A stretch of DNA of 64,000 nucleotides from assembly GCF_014645195.1 (NCBI RefSeq), contig NZ_BMLK01000004.1:1-64000 (forward strand). Direction: 5' to 3'. Origin of the DNA: Novosphingobium indicum (GTDB lineage: Bacteria > Pseudomonadota > Alphaproteobacteria > Sphingomonadales > Sphingomonadaceae). Under the pieces are notes generated by a model. The model searched no databases. It was not told where the DNA came from and was given only the letters and a program-made list of their open reading frames with translations. Positions 37,310-46,115 of this stretch are shown here, piece after piece; within the stretch, counting starts at the first letter, position 1, and each line of letters opens with the position of its first letter. The position numbers were made by a program, and so were the translations under genes.

Positions 37310-38206
37310 ATGCCTGAAAGCCAGGCGCTGCTACCGACCATGGAAGTCGATTCCGAACTGCGCGCACCCGGCATTGTCGCGCAGATCGTACGTTTCGGCA
37401 TTCCGGAGCCCACCGCGACCCTGCACCAGATGGCCGAGGGGTACCACATTAACATGTGCCTCACCCCGCGCCCGCTCGAATCGCGCGCCGGCTATCCCAA
37501 GCGCTGGGGTCCGCATCGTTTCGAGCGCCTCGGCGACATCTTCCTGCTGCCGCCGGGCGAAGAACTCTACGTGAAAGGCGGGACCGGGCGGCAAGCCTCG
37601 CTGATCTGCACGCTGGAGGCGGCACTGCTTCATGATGTCGTCGGACGAGATCTCGAATGGGACGACCAGCACCTCGCCGCGACGCTCGACATCTCGAGCG
37701 CACAAGTGCGCGCCCTGCTCTTCCGGATCACGGCCGAAATTCGACACCCAGGCCTCGCCGCCACCAAGATGCTCGAACTGCTCGGTGCGGAACTGGCCAT
37801 CGAACTCGGCCGCTATTGCTACGAAGTGGCTGAGCGCCCGGTGACCGGCGGCCTTGCCGGATGGCGCTTGCGGCTGATCGACGAGCGGCTCGATGAAAGC
37901 CTTGCCCCCCCCTCGTTGCAGGAACTGGCCGATCTCTGCTCGCTGTCGGTGCGGCAATTGACCCGTGGGTTTCGCGTCAGCCGCGCTTGCTCGATCGGCG
38001 ACTACATGGAGCAGCGCCGGATGGAAGCCGCCAAGCGGCTGTTGATGGAGGGCGAGAGCGTGAAATCCATCGCCTTCGCCATGGGCTTCGCGTCTCCGTC
38101 GAGCTTCACCTTCGCTTTTCGCCGCGCCGTGGGTACCAGCCCCAGCACGTTCCGACAAAGGCAGGTGCGAGTGCTGGATGCACCGCTCGCTACTGCCGGG
38201 AATTGA
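37310..38206 (+). CDS. AraC-family transcriptional regulator
   Basis: A 298-residue regulator with an N-terminal domain of about 190 residues and a C-terminal AraC pair of helix-turn-helix motifs (SLQELADLCSLSVRQLTRGF, VKSIAFAMGFASPSSFTFAF). ATG 37310 has GGAG seven bases upstream; the very long frame upstream of it is antisense to the ADH and SDR genes. It is divergent from those genes and a likely regulator of them, and also precedes the sulfotransferase gene on its own strand. Confidence 0.85.
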   Translation: MPESQALLPTMEVDSELRAPGIVAQIVRFGIPEPTATLHQMAEGYHINMCLTPRPLESRAGYPKRWGPHRFERLGDIFLLPPGEELYVKGGTGRQASLICTLEAALLHDVVGRDLEWDDQHLAATLDISSAQVRALLFRITAEIRHPGLAATKMLELLGAELAIELGRYCYEVAERPVTGGLAGWRLRLIDERLDESLAPPSLQELADLCSLSVRQLTRGFRVSRACSIGDYMEQRRMEAAKRLLMEGESVKSIAFAMGFASPSSFTFAFRRAVGTSPSTFRQRQVRVLDAPLATAGN

Positions 38207-38347
38207 CCTGAATTCGATAGTCCGGCTGGAATTATCGGGACAGGTGCATTGCCAATGTACTGTCCGCAGGCGTTATCTCTGCCCCAACACGGCGCTGTGC
38301 ATTGCAGCCCGTCAGCACAACCCAACGGGACAGAGGATAGGAAACCC

Positions 38348-39514
38348 ATGACCGAGCTACTGGTCGCCGACGCCCTCATCGAACAGGCGATGAAGGAAAC
38401 AGGCATCGATGCCTTCGACAACGACACCTACCGCGAAGGCCTCGACGTCTTCATCCAGTCCTTCAACGAAGGCATCGAAAAGGGCTGGATGAGCGAGGGC
38501 GGCGCTGGTCGCGCGCGAAACGACACGCTGCACTACTTGCGCGGACGCCTGAAGGTTTCGAAGTATCTTGCTGAAAATCCGGAACTTCTGGATCGCCCGG
38601 TCGAGAAGCCCGTCTTCGTCATGGGCGTGCCGCGCACCGGCACCACGCTGATGTCGAACCTGCTCGCCGCCGACCCGGCCCGTCGCTCGCCGCTGACCTG
38701 GGAAATCGACGATCCGGTGCCGCCAGTCTCCTCGACCGACATGCTGATCAACGATCCCCGCGCGCAGGGCCGTCTCGCGCAGGAAAAGGCGATGCTCGAA
38801 GCCAATCCGGAGATGGGCAAGTACTATCGCGGTTCGGCCATCTACCCCAACGAATGCGTGTTCTTCATGGCGCACGACTTCAAGACGCTGATGATCGAGT
38901 CCAAGGGCAAGCTGCCGCTTTACAAGGATTTCATCTTCTCGTGCGACATGACCAGCGCCTACGAGTACCACAAGAAGTTCCTGCAGGTGCTGCAGCAGAA
39001 CGCAGGCGGCGTCTGGAACGTGAAGAAGCCGAGCCACGCCCTGTGGCTGGAAACGATCTTCAAGGTCTATCCCGACGCCCGCGTGGTCTGGACGCACCGC
39101 GATCCCTTCACTGCGACCGGCTCGCTGTGCTCGATCATCTCGCTCAGCCACATGGCGCACATGGGCAAGATCGACACCGAGTGGCTCAAGGAAGACTACC
39201 CCTGGCAGGCCGCCGAACACGCCAACCGCATCATGGATTTCCGTGACAAGTTCGGCGAGGACAAGATCATCGACGTGCACTACGCCGACCTCGTCGAGGA
39301 CCCGGTAGGCGAGACGAAGAAGCTTTACGCCAAGCTGGGCGACGAATGGACCAGCGAAGCCGAGGCCGGCATCCAGAAGTGGGTGGATGACAACCCGCAG
39401 AACAAGTTCGGCAAGCACGAATACAAGCTGGACCAGTACGGCCTCAGCAAGGCCGATCTGGAGCCGCTCTTCGAACGCTACCTCTCGCGCTACGACGTCG
39501 CGCGCGAAGGCTGA
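38348..39514 (+). CDS. PAPS-dependent sulfotransferase
   Basis: A 388-residue sulfotransferase with the PAPS 5'-phosphosulfate loop VPRTGTTLMSNLLA (about residues 96-109) and a 3'-phosphate-binding region around VVWTHRDPFTATGS. It is of the Sulfotransfer_3 type found in sterol, lipid and aromatic metabolism of actinobacteria and sphingomonads. It would transfer sulfate from PAPS to a hydroxyl group; PAPS synthesis and PAP removal are encoded at 27148-30733. I chose ATG 38348. Confidence 0.88.
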   Translation: MTELLVADALIEQAMKETGIDAFDNDTYREGLDVFIQSFNEGIEKGWMSEGGAGRARNDTLHYLRGRLKVSKYLAENPELLDRPVEKPVFVMGVPRTGTTLMSNLLAADPARRSPLTWEIDDPVPPVSSTDMLINDPRAQGRLAQEKAMLEANPEMGKYYRGSAIYPNECVFFMAHDFKTLMIESKGKLPLYKDFIFSCDMTSAYEYHKKFLQVLQQNAGGVWNVKKPSHALWLETIFKVYPDARVVWTHRDPFTATGSLCSIISLSHMAHMGKIDTEWLKEDYPWQAAEHANRIMDFRDKFGEDKIIDVHYADLVEDPVGETKKLYAKLGDEWTSEAEAGIQKWVDDNPQNKFGKHEYKLDQYGLSKADLEPLFERYLSRYDVAREG

Positions 39515-39528
39515 GCTACACCCATCCG

Positions 39529-39607
39529 CGTCGCCCCCGCGCAGACGGGGCCCCGCTTCTCCTCGGCGTCGAAACGAAGCGGGATCCCCGTCCACGCGGG
39601 AATGACG
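39529..39607. repeat. Intergenic palindromic repeat
   Basis: The two halves (CGTCGCCCCCGCG..., and ...CGCGGGAATGACG) pair over about 30 bases with few mismatches and a loop near 39560-39573. This form (CCCCGC...GCGGGAATGAC) is a widespread intergenic repeat in sphingomonads and related bacteria. No gene is present here. Confidence 0.7.
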
Positions 39608-39635
39608 GCCACTCAAGGCGCCAGGGAGAGAACTC

Positions 39636-40112
39636 ATGCTCGAAGGCATGCATTACCAGAACGCCTATATCTGCGACGATCTCGAAGCCGGAATCGCGCT
39701 GTTCCGCGGGCGCGGAATGACCAAGGAACCGATCATCATTCCGGTCGACCAGACCGTGCAGACGCCCGAAGGCCCGAAGCGCCAGAAGGGCCGCATCTGC
39801 TTCATCTGGATCGGCGATCTTCAGTACGAGCTGATCGAGAACGAAATCGACGAAGTGGGCATATATGCCAACTGCCTGTCGAATGGCGGCCCGCTGCGCT
39901 TCCACCATATCTGCTTCCGCATCGACGACTGGGAAGATTTCCGCGCGCGCGTCGACGAACAGGAATTCCCCGTCGCCATGGAACGCGATCTGACCGGTGA
40001 GGACCCGAACGGGCTCAAGTTCCTTTACCTCGATGCCCGCAAGGTCTTCGGGCACTATATCGAATATACCTGGATGCCAGAAGCCATGTGGCAGCAGATC
40101 CGCGCGATGTAA
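39636..40112 (+). CDS. VOC-superfamily (glyoxalase/dioxygenase-fold) protein
   Basis: A 158-residue protein with paired beta-alpha-beta-beta-beta units. The start MHYQNAYICDDLEAGIALF is typical of VOC proteins; RFHHICFRIDDWEDF holds a histidine in the metal position and HYIEYTWM a terminal acid. Members isomerise, open or hydrate small organic molecules; function here is not determined. It follows the sulfotransferase on the same strand, 121 bp away. Confidence 0.78.
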   Translation: MLEGMHYQNAYICDDLEAGIALFRGRGMTKEPIIIPVDQTVQTPEGPKRQKGRICFIWIGDLQYELIENEIDEVGIYANCLSNGGPLRFHHICFRIDDWEDFRARVDEQEFPVAMERDLTGEDPNGLKFLYLDARKVFGHYIEYTWMPEAMWQQIRAM

Positions 40113-40131
40113 GGGGCGTTTAACGGCTGTT

Positions 40132-40164
40132 GACCTGTCAGCCCTGGTGCAGGACTGACAGGTC
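40132..40164 (+). terminator. Inverted repeat after the VOC gene
   Basis: GACCTGTCAG (40132-40141) and CTGACAGGTC (40155-40164) form a perfect 10-bp stem 19 bp after the stop. There is no T run, so it may be a weak terminator or an operator. Apart from this and the site at 40394, 40113-40547 shows no gene. Confidence 0.45.
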
Positions 40165-40393
40165 GTTCAGGCACTGTAGCCGTCTAGTGCGTGCACAGCT
40201 CCTGGTGCGACCCGAGAGCTCGGCAAGCGTCGGAGGGAGGAGGAGACGACGCCTGCTGCGATGCAACCCGATGCAGATAGGGCGGCGACCAATTGCAGAC
40301 GAGTCACGCACCCACGGGACACATTTCAGCGTCGATCTGGAACGATTTGACTGGACAATCTCGCGGTCGCTATTCGAATGATTAATTCTTGCG

Positions 40394-40407
40394 TTACGGG
40401 ACCGTAA
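40394..40407. promoter_or_regulatory. Dyad TTACGG-GA-CCGTAA upstream of the LuxR gene
   Basis: A perfect 14-bp dyad about 140 bp before the LuxR-type gene. It is shorter than a classical lux box. A role as autoregulatory site is only a suggestion. Confidence 0.35.
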
Positions 40408-40547
40408 TTTTGGAGTATAGTTGCGCATCTTCAAAGGGAGAGGCGGGACTAAATCTTGCTGCCTTCAAGCAAAAAAACGGAACAGAATCGACCGCTCCGG
40501 CATAATCGGCGAATCTGCCGGCGCGCTCTATTTTGCGGGATGGCCTG

Positions 40548-41267
40548 ATGCCCGCGATAATGGACAAAATACTGCGCAGCAAAAGTTTACCCGAACTTCT
40601 CAAGCTGATGCCCGCCTACTTCAAAGTGCGGGGTTTTGCCGCCTGCTTCTATTTTTCGGCAGCTCCCGGCTCCAGGGGCAACGCCCCGCGCGCGCTGATG
40701 GAACCGGTTCACCACGGCCTGAGTCGCGAAGTGGTGGAGGCCTATCTGTCGGCCAATTTCCAGCGACTCGACATTGTCCCGCGCACGGCCATGGCTTTAG
40801 GCATTCCCGTACGCTGGACCGAGGCCTGGGCGTCCGTGGACGCTACGCCGGAAGAACGCGGGTTTCTGCAATTGATGCGCGATCTTGAAATCGGGGATGG
40901 CTTCACCTTGCCCTGTTACGGGCCTAATGGCCGCGACGGCTATGTCGGCATAGGCAGGATGACTGAGCATGCTCTGACCGATACGGATGCGTTGCGGGAG
41001 ATGAACCTTGCCGCACAGGCCGCGCATTTGCGGATCTGCGAATTCAAGGCCGGCGATCAGGCCGATGACCGCCCTCTGTCCGGACGCGAGCGCGAAGTTC
41101 TCGACTGGGTAGCCCGCGGCAAGAGCAACAGCGTGATCGCCGATATTCTCGGAATTTCAGTTGGCACCGTCGATACTTACCTGCGCCGCATTTACGACAA
41201 GCTGGACGTCACCGACCGCACATCGGCCGCCGTGCGCGGCATCGGCATGGGGCTGATCGCCGCCTGA
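40548..41267 (+). CDS. LuxR-family regulator with autoinducer-binding-like domain
   Basis: A 239-residue protein with an N-terminal alpha/beta domain of the autoinducer-binding type (LPELLKLMPAYFKVRGFAACFYF, WTEAWASVDA, GFTLPCYGPNGRDGYVGIGR) and a C-terminal LuxR helix-turn-helix (LSGREREVLDWVARGKSNSV, ISVGTVDTYLRRIYDKLDV). No luxI gene is in the window, so it may be a solo sensing a homoserine lactone or another small molecule. It converges on fbiC with 3 bp between stops. Start is ATG 40548 or 40560. Confidence 0.85.
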   Translation: MPAIMDKILRSKSLPELLKLMPAYFKVRGFAACFYFSAAPGSRGNAPRALMEPVHHGLSREVVEAYLSANFQRLDIVPRTAMALGIPVRWTEAWASVDATPEERGFLQLMRDLEIGDGFTLPCYGPNGRDGYVGIGRMTEHALTDTDALREMNLAAQAAHLRICEFKAGDQADDRPLSGREREVLDWVARGKSNSVIADILGISVGTVDTYLRRIYDKLDVTDRTSAAVRGIGMGLIAA

Positions 41268-41270
41268 ACC

Positions 41271-43619
41271 TCAGGCGACCTCGTCCGTCAGCATCGATCC
41301 GGCCACGTCGCCATAAAGCGTGGTACGCTGCTTTAATCTGCGCCCGACGCTTTCGGCGGCCTTGCGCAGTTCATCAACGCCCACTTCCTGCCCATGCGAA
41401 GCGCCTGCAGCACGGCTGATGCTTTCGTTCATCAGCACACCGCCAAGGTCGTTGGCACCGGCAGCCAGCACGGCAGCCGCACCGTCCATGCCGAGCTTGA
41501 CCCACGAACACTGGATCGAATCGATCGCGCCGTTGAGCGCCAGACGCGCCACCGCGTGCATCAGTACCGCTTCACGCCAGGTCGGGCCCTTGCGGCTTTG
41601 TCCGCGCCGGTAGAACGGCGCTTCCATGTGGACCAGCGGCAAGGGCACGAATTCAGTAATTCCACCGGTATCGAGCTGGAGGTTGCGCAGCGCCAGCAGA
41701 TGCCGGGCCCAATGCTCTATCCCTTCGAGGTGACCGAACATGATCGTCGAGGTGGTGGGAAGACCGACGCGGTGGGCACTGCCCACGACATCGAGCCATT
41801 CCTGCGTCGTCAGCTTGTCCGGACATATCTGGGCGCGGATATCGTCGCACAGGATCTCCGCCGCCGTTCCGGGCAGCGAACCCAGCCCGGCATCGCGCAG
41901 CTTTGCCAGGTAGTCGGAGACCGGCATGTCGAGCGTGCGGGCGCCCTGGCTCACTTCCAGCGGCGAGAAGGCGTGGACATGCAGCTCCGGGCATTCCTCC
42001 TTCACTGCACGCAGGATCGAAAGATAGGTCTCACCGGTATAGCTGGGATGGATGCCGCCCTGCAGGCAAACTTCCGTAGCCCCACGCTGCACCGCCTCGC
42101 GAGCACGGCCGGCGATCTCGTCTAGATCGAGATTGTATGGCTTGTCGCGGAAACCGGCCTTGATGCTGGTCTTCGAGAAGGCGCAGAACGAGCAGGCGTG
42201 AGTGCAGATGTTGGTGTAGTTGATGTTGCGATTGACGACGTAGGTGACGTCATTGCCGCTGACCTCGGCGCGCAAGGTGTCCGCAGCCTCCACCACCGCC
42301 TGCGCTGCAGCACCGCGCGTGGCAAAGAGCGTGACGATTTCGTCTTCGTTCAGCGATGCACCATCGGCAGCGCGGTCGAGAATGCGATGGATGCGAGAGG
42401 CGACCGGTCCCTCGTAGCGGCGCCCCAGCGGCTTGTGCACGGTCCCCGGTGCGCCGTCGGCCATACCTGGACTCCAGTGGCTGTCGCGACCAAGCCCTTC
42501 GGCATCGGCAAGCTTTAGCACGGCCGGGCGGATGACCGGATCGAGCCATTCGCTGCCGGCAGCGCCGATATAGCGCGGGTAGATCGTCAGGCGTTCGACC
42601 AGCGGCAGGCCGGCATGGGCGCATATCGCTTCGAGCCGTTCCACTTCGGGCCAGGGCGCTTCGGGGTTAACATGGTCGAGCGTCACGGGCGAAATTCCGC
42701 CCCAGTCGTCGATCCCGGCATCGATCAGTTCGGCAAGCCGCTCGTCGTTGAGGTTGGGCGGGGCCTGCACCGACACGGCATCCGGCAGGACGATGCGCGC
42801 GGCAGCGATAGTGCGCAGGAAATCCGCCTCGCCCGCTTCCGCCGCGCCGGACATCTTGGTACCGGGCTTGGGGCAGAAGTTCTGGACGATCACTTCCTGC
42901 AAGTGACCATGGGCCTCATGCAGGTCGCGCAGCGCCAGCAGCGCCTCGATGCGCTCCTCGGGTGTTTCGCCAATCCCGATCAGCACGCCGCTGGTCGTCG
43001 GTACGCGGGCGCGGCCCGCCGCCGCCAGCGAGGCCAGACGCACCGCCGGGACCTTGTCCGGCGAACCGTGGTGGCACATGCCCTTTTCAAGCAGCCGCTC
43101 GGATGTGCTTTCCAGCATCAGCCCCACCGACGCCGCAACCGGGCGCAGCATGCGATAGTCCTCTTCCTCGAGGATGCCAGCGTTCACATGCGGGAGCAGG
43201 CCGGTTTCCTTCAGCACCAGCTCGGCGCAGTGGCGAACGTAATCGATGGTGCGCGCAAAGCCATGATCGGCCAGCCATTCGCGCGCAGCGTCGTAGCGGC
43301 GCTCAGGCGCATCGCCGAGCGTGAACAGCGCTTCCTTGCAGCCTGCCGTCGCACCGGCGCGGGCCACTTCCAGCACTTCCTCCTCGGACATGTACGGCGC
43401 TTCGAGCCGCGAGGGCGTCGTGGCGAACGTGCAGTAGTGGCACACATCGGTGCACAGCCGCGTGAGCGGAATGAAGACCTTGGGCGAATAGGTCATTCGC
43501 GCGGGCGTGCCGGGACCGAGACGCGCATCGCGACGCGCGCGGGCTTCGGCAAGCAGGTCTTCAAGCGGTGTGGACAAGAGTCGTGTAATCAAAGCGCCGT
43601 CGTCGCGAGCCATAGTCAT
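41271..43619 (-). CDS. fbiC: FO synthase, CofG-CofH fusion
   Basis: A 782-residue fusion of two radical-SAM enzymes. The N-terminal CofG-like half has C-x3-C-x2-C at residues 56, 60 and 63 (CTDVCHYC). The C-terminal CofH-like half has it at 472, 476 and 479 (CTHACSFC). Together they make FO, the deazaflavin core of F420, from tyrosine and 5-amino-6-ribitylamino-uracil. The fused form is typical of actinobacteria; methanogens have two proteins. I chose ATG 43619 for its overlap with the cofD stop. Third gene of the leftward cofE-cofD-fbiC operon. Confidence 0.95.
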   Translation of the reverse strand: MTMARDDGALITRLLSTPLEDLLAEARARRDARLGPGTPARMTYSPKVFIPLTRLCTDVCHYCTFATTPSRLEAPYMSEEEVLEVARAGATAGCKEALFTLGDAPERRYDAAREWLADHGFARTIDYVRHCAELVLKETGLLPHVNAGILEEEDYRMLRPVAASVGLMLESTSERLLEKGMCHHGSPDKVPAVRLASLAAAGRARVPTTSGVLIGIGETPEERIEALLALRDLHEAHGHLQEVIVQNFCPKPGTKMSGAAEAGEADFLRTIAAARIVLPDAVSVQAPPNLNDERLAELIDAGIDDWGGISPVTLDHVNPEAPWPEVERLEAICAHAGLPLVERLTIYPRYIGAAGSEWLDPVIRPAVLKLADAEGLGRDSHWSPGMADGAPGTVHKPLGRRYEGPVASRIHRILDRAADGASLNEDEIVTLFATRGAAAQAVVEAADTLRAEVSGNDVTYVVNRNINYTNICTHACSFCAFSKTSIKAGFRDKPYNLDLDEIAGRAREAVQRGATEVCLQGGIHPSYTGETYLSILRAVKEECPELHVHAFSPLEVSQGARTLDMPVSDYLAKLRDAGLGSLPGTAAEILCDDIRAQICPDKLTTQEWLDVVGSAHRVGLPTTSTIMFGHLEGIEHWARHLLALRNLQLDTGGITEFVPLPLVHMEAPFYRRGQSRKGPTWREAVLMHAVARLALNGAIDSIQCSWVKLGMDGAAAVLAAGANDLGGVLMNESISRAAGASHGQEVGVDELRKAAESVGRRLKQRTTLYGDVAGSMLTDEVA

Positions 43620-44569
43620 CCTGTTTCGATACGGGCTGCGGACAGTGCTACGCGCGCAAGCCGCTCCCGAACCTCGGCATCGCACATGACTGTTTCCGTT
43701 ATCGTGACCGAAAGGCCGCTGGCACGCAACCCCTCGGCATCGGCCGCGTCTGCCTCGTCGATGATCAGGTGATCGAGCAGATCGCCGTAGTGATCGGCAA
43801 TCGCGCGGTTCGATACCGGCTGTCCGAGTTCTCCCAGCAGCTTGGCGAGCGGGCCCTTCAGGGCCGCGCCGCCTACCAGCGGCGATACCGCAACGAGCGG
43901 CACCTTGCGCGCTTCCAGCGCCTCGCGAACGCCATCGACGGAAAGGATCGGATCTACGCTGAGGTAAGGATTCGAGGGGCAGACGACAATTGCAGCGAGA
44001 TCCTCGCGCGCCAGAGCCGCTGCGAATGCCGGCGACGGCATCGTGCCCGGCACACCCTCGAACCGGATGCCCGTCGCTACCGGGCGGCACTGTTCGGCGA
44101 CGAAGTAGCGCTGGAAGTCCAACCAGCCTTCACTGGTGCACACCTGCGTGCGCAAAGGCGCATCGCTCATCGGAACTATCGCATGCGCGATCCCGAGCGC
44201 GCGGGTCAGCCGCGCGGTCACGTCCGACAGGCTTTCCCCCGTACGCAAGCGCCAGGAACGGGCCAGATGCATGCCCAGATCGCGGTCGCCGAGATTGAAC
44301 CAGTCCGCCTCGCCCAAGGCCTTGAGCATGGCCATCGCCTGCCATGTCTCGTCCTTCACCCCCCAGCCCCGCTCGGTGTCGTTGAGCCCCGCCAGCGCAT
44401 AGGTCACGGAGTCGATGTCCGGACAGATCGTCAGGTCGAGGTGCTCGAAATCGTCGCCCGTATTGACGACGATGGTGAGGTCCTCCGGTGGTAGAACAGC
44501 CGCGAGACCTGCTGCCAGCTTTGCCCCACCAACGCCGCCTGAAAGGGCCAGCACGTGCTTTCCACTCAT
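43616..44569 (-). CDS. cofD: 2-phospho-L-lactate transferase-type enzyme (CofD/FbiA)
   Basis: A 317-residue protein with the family motifs LSGGVGGAKLAAG, VVNTGDDFEHLDLTICPD and a C-terminal IIDEADA. It transfers the phospholactyl-type group from the guanylylated donor made by CofC onto FO, giving F420-0 or its dehydro form. It overlaps both neighbours by ATGA. Confidence 0.94.
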   Translation of the reverse strand: MSGKHVLALSGGVGGAKLAAGLAAVLPPEDLTIVVNTGDDFEHLDLTICPDIDSVTYALAGLNDTERGWGVKDETWQAMAMLKALGEADWFNLGDRDLGMHLARSWRLRTGESLSDVTARLTRALGIAHAIVPMSDAPLRTQVCTSEGWLDFQRYFVAEQCRPVATGIRFEGVPGTMPSPAFAAALAREDLAAIVVCPSNPYLSVDPILSVDGVREALEARKVPLVAVSPLVGGAALKGPLAKLLGELGQPVSNRAIADHYGDLLDHLIIDEADAADAEGLRASGLSVTITETVMCDAEVRERLARVALSAARIETG

Positions 44570-45348
44570 CGAAACATATCCTGTTCTACCGGCCGAAGTC
44601 CGCTCACCGCGCCCGCACCGTCTTCATCGCTGACCCAGCGTTCGGCCCCCCGCACCAATGCCACCGGAGTTCCTTCCGCACCCTCGCCCATGGCCAGTGC
44701 TCCCATGGCGGCAATCGAGTCCGCCACGGCGATCACGGTCGCCTGCAAGGTGCGTCCATAGAGGTCCACCCCCTTGCCGCGTCGATCCTCGAGCACCGTC
44801 AGCCCGGCGCAACCAATGGCCGTGCCGACTGTCCCGATCCGCCAGGCCCGGCCCATCGAATCCGCAATGACGACGCCAATGCAGGCGCCGCTGACTGTGC
44901 GCAGTTCGGCGCGGATGGTTCGGGCCGACGCATCCGGATCCCGAGGCCAGAGCAGGACGTTCTCTTCGTCGCCGCCTTCGATATTCGACGCATCGATCCC
45001 GGCATTGGCAAGCACGTGCCCGGTGCGATGCCGGGCAATGATCGCCGCTGGTGTGGCCCGCATAATCTCGGCGCTTTCGTCGAGGATCGCCTGCGCCATG
45101 GCGGGTTCGCGTTCGGTCCGCCCGGCAAGGTCGCGCGCCGCTTCGCCGGACGTGATTGCACTCAGACTGACCGCCCTGCCCTCGACCTTCGAGACGATCT
45201 TCTGGGCAATCACGCAGATATCGCCGTCGCGTAAGCCATCGCCTTCGTCAGCCAGCTTGCTGCAAATCGCTTGCACAATCGACATTCCGGGGGCGAACAT
45301 GGGCAATCCGGCAAGCGGACGCACGGTGATCGCAGGGATGCTGTTCAT
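44566..45348 (-). CDS. cofE: Coenzyme F420-0:L-glutamate ligase
   Basis: A 260-residue CofE with AQKIVSKVEGR, ANAGIDASN, DSMGRAWRIGTVGTAIG and DLYGRTLQ. It adds glutamates to F420-0 using GTP. It is the short single-domain form; the C-terminal nitroreductase-like domain that reduces dehydro-F420-0 in mycobacterial FbiB is absent. First gene of the leftward operon. Confidence 0.93.
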   Translation of the reverse strand: MNSIPAITVRPLAGLPMFAPGMSIVQAICSKLADEGDGLRDGDICVIAQKIVSKVEGRAVSLSAITSGEAARDLAGRTEREPAMAQAILDESAEIMRATPAAIIARHRTGHVLANAGIDASNIEGGDEENVLLWPRDPDASARTIRAELRTVSGACIGVVIADSMGRAWRIGTVGTAIGCAGLTVLEDRRGKGVDLYGRTLQATVIAVADSIAAMGALAMGEGAEGTPVALVRGAERWVSDEDGAGAVSGLRPVEQDMFR

Positions 45349-45464
45349 TCAGGGCCCTTCTCTCGGCGGGTAAGCCGCCAGTCTCCTCGTGGGGACTTTC
45401 TCTAGGTCGACCGCACTGCCAACGACAACCGTAACGAACAAGAATTCGCAGGAGAGAAGATCAA
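45349..45464. promoter_or_regulatory. Divergent promoter region of the F420 locus
   Basis: This 116-bp gap separates the outward-reading cofE and NADPH:F420 reductase genes and must hold both promoters. It contains two small hairpin-forming stretches (GGCGG / CCGCC, and AGTCTCC / GGGGACT) and a good ribosome site (GGAGAG) before 45465. I see no clear -35/-10 pair. Confidence 0.4.
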
Positions 45465-46115
45465 ATGGCATCGATAGCGGTCATCGGCGGAACCGGCGCA
45501 CTGGGCAAGGGCATTGCACGCCGTCTCGTAAAGGCCGGTCACGACGTGACGATCGGTTCGCGCTCGGCCGAAAAGGCCCAGGTGACGGCCGAGGAACTCG
45601 GCGCTGCGGGCTATGCCGCCAATGCCGATGCCGCCAGCGGCAAGGACGTGGTGATCGTCACCGTTCCCCATTCCTCGCAGGGCGATACGCTGGCTCTCAT
45701 AAAGGACAAGGTCGGCGATGCCGTGGTTGTCGATACCACCGTGCCACTGGTGCCGCCCAAGGTCATGCGCGTGCAGCTTCCTTCCGAAGGCAGCGCCGCC
45801 ATGCAGGCCCGCGCGCACCTCGGACCCGACGTTAAACTGGTGACGGCGTTCCACAATGTCTCGGCCCACCACCTCGACAGCGACCATGCCATCGACTGCG
45901 ACGTGCTGGTCTTCAGCGACGACATCGAGGCTCGCAAAACCGTTGTCGACCTGTGCCCCGGCATGGGTCTGCGCGGGCTTTCCGGCGGCTCGCTGGGCAA
46001 CTCGGCTGCGGCCGAAGCGCTGACCTCGATCCTCATCTACATGAACAAGACCTACAAGGCCGATGGCGCCGGCATCCGCTTCACCAATCTCACGGAAGCC
46101 CCCGCTATTCCATGA
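45465..46115 (+). CDS. npdG: NADPH-dependent F420 reductase
   Basis: A 216-residue protein with an N-terminal Rossmann fold (AVIGGTGALGKGIARRL, then GSRSAEKA for NADP) and the VDTTVPLVPPKV, TAFHNVSAHHL and NKTYKADGAGIRFTNL segments of Fno/NpdG proteins. It passes hydride between NADPH and F420, the expected source of reduced F420 here because no F420-dependent glucose-6-phosphate dehydrogenase gene is in the window. First gene of the rightward operon. Confidence 0.92.
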   Translation: MASIAVIGGTGALGKGIARRLVKAGHDVTIGSRSAEKAQVTAEELGAAGYAANADAASGKDVVIVTVPHSSQGDTLALIKDKVGDAVVVDTTVPLVPPKVMRVQLPSEGSAAMQARAHLGPDVKLVTAFHNVSAHHLDSDHAIDCDVLVFSDDIEARKTVVDLCPGMGLRGLSGGSLGNSAAAEALTSILIYMNKTYKADGAGIRFTNLTEAPAIP

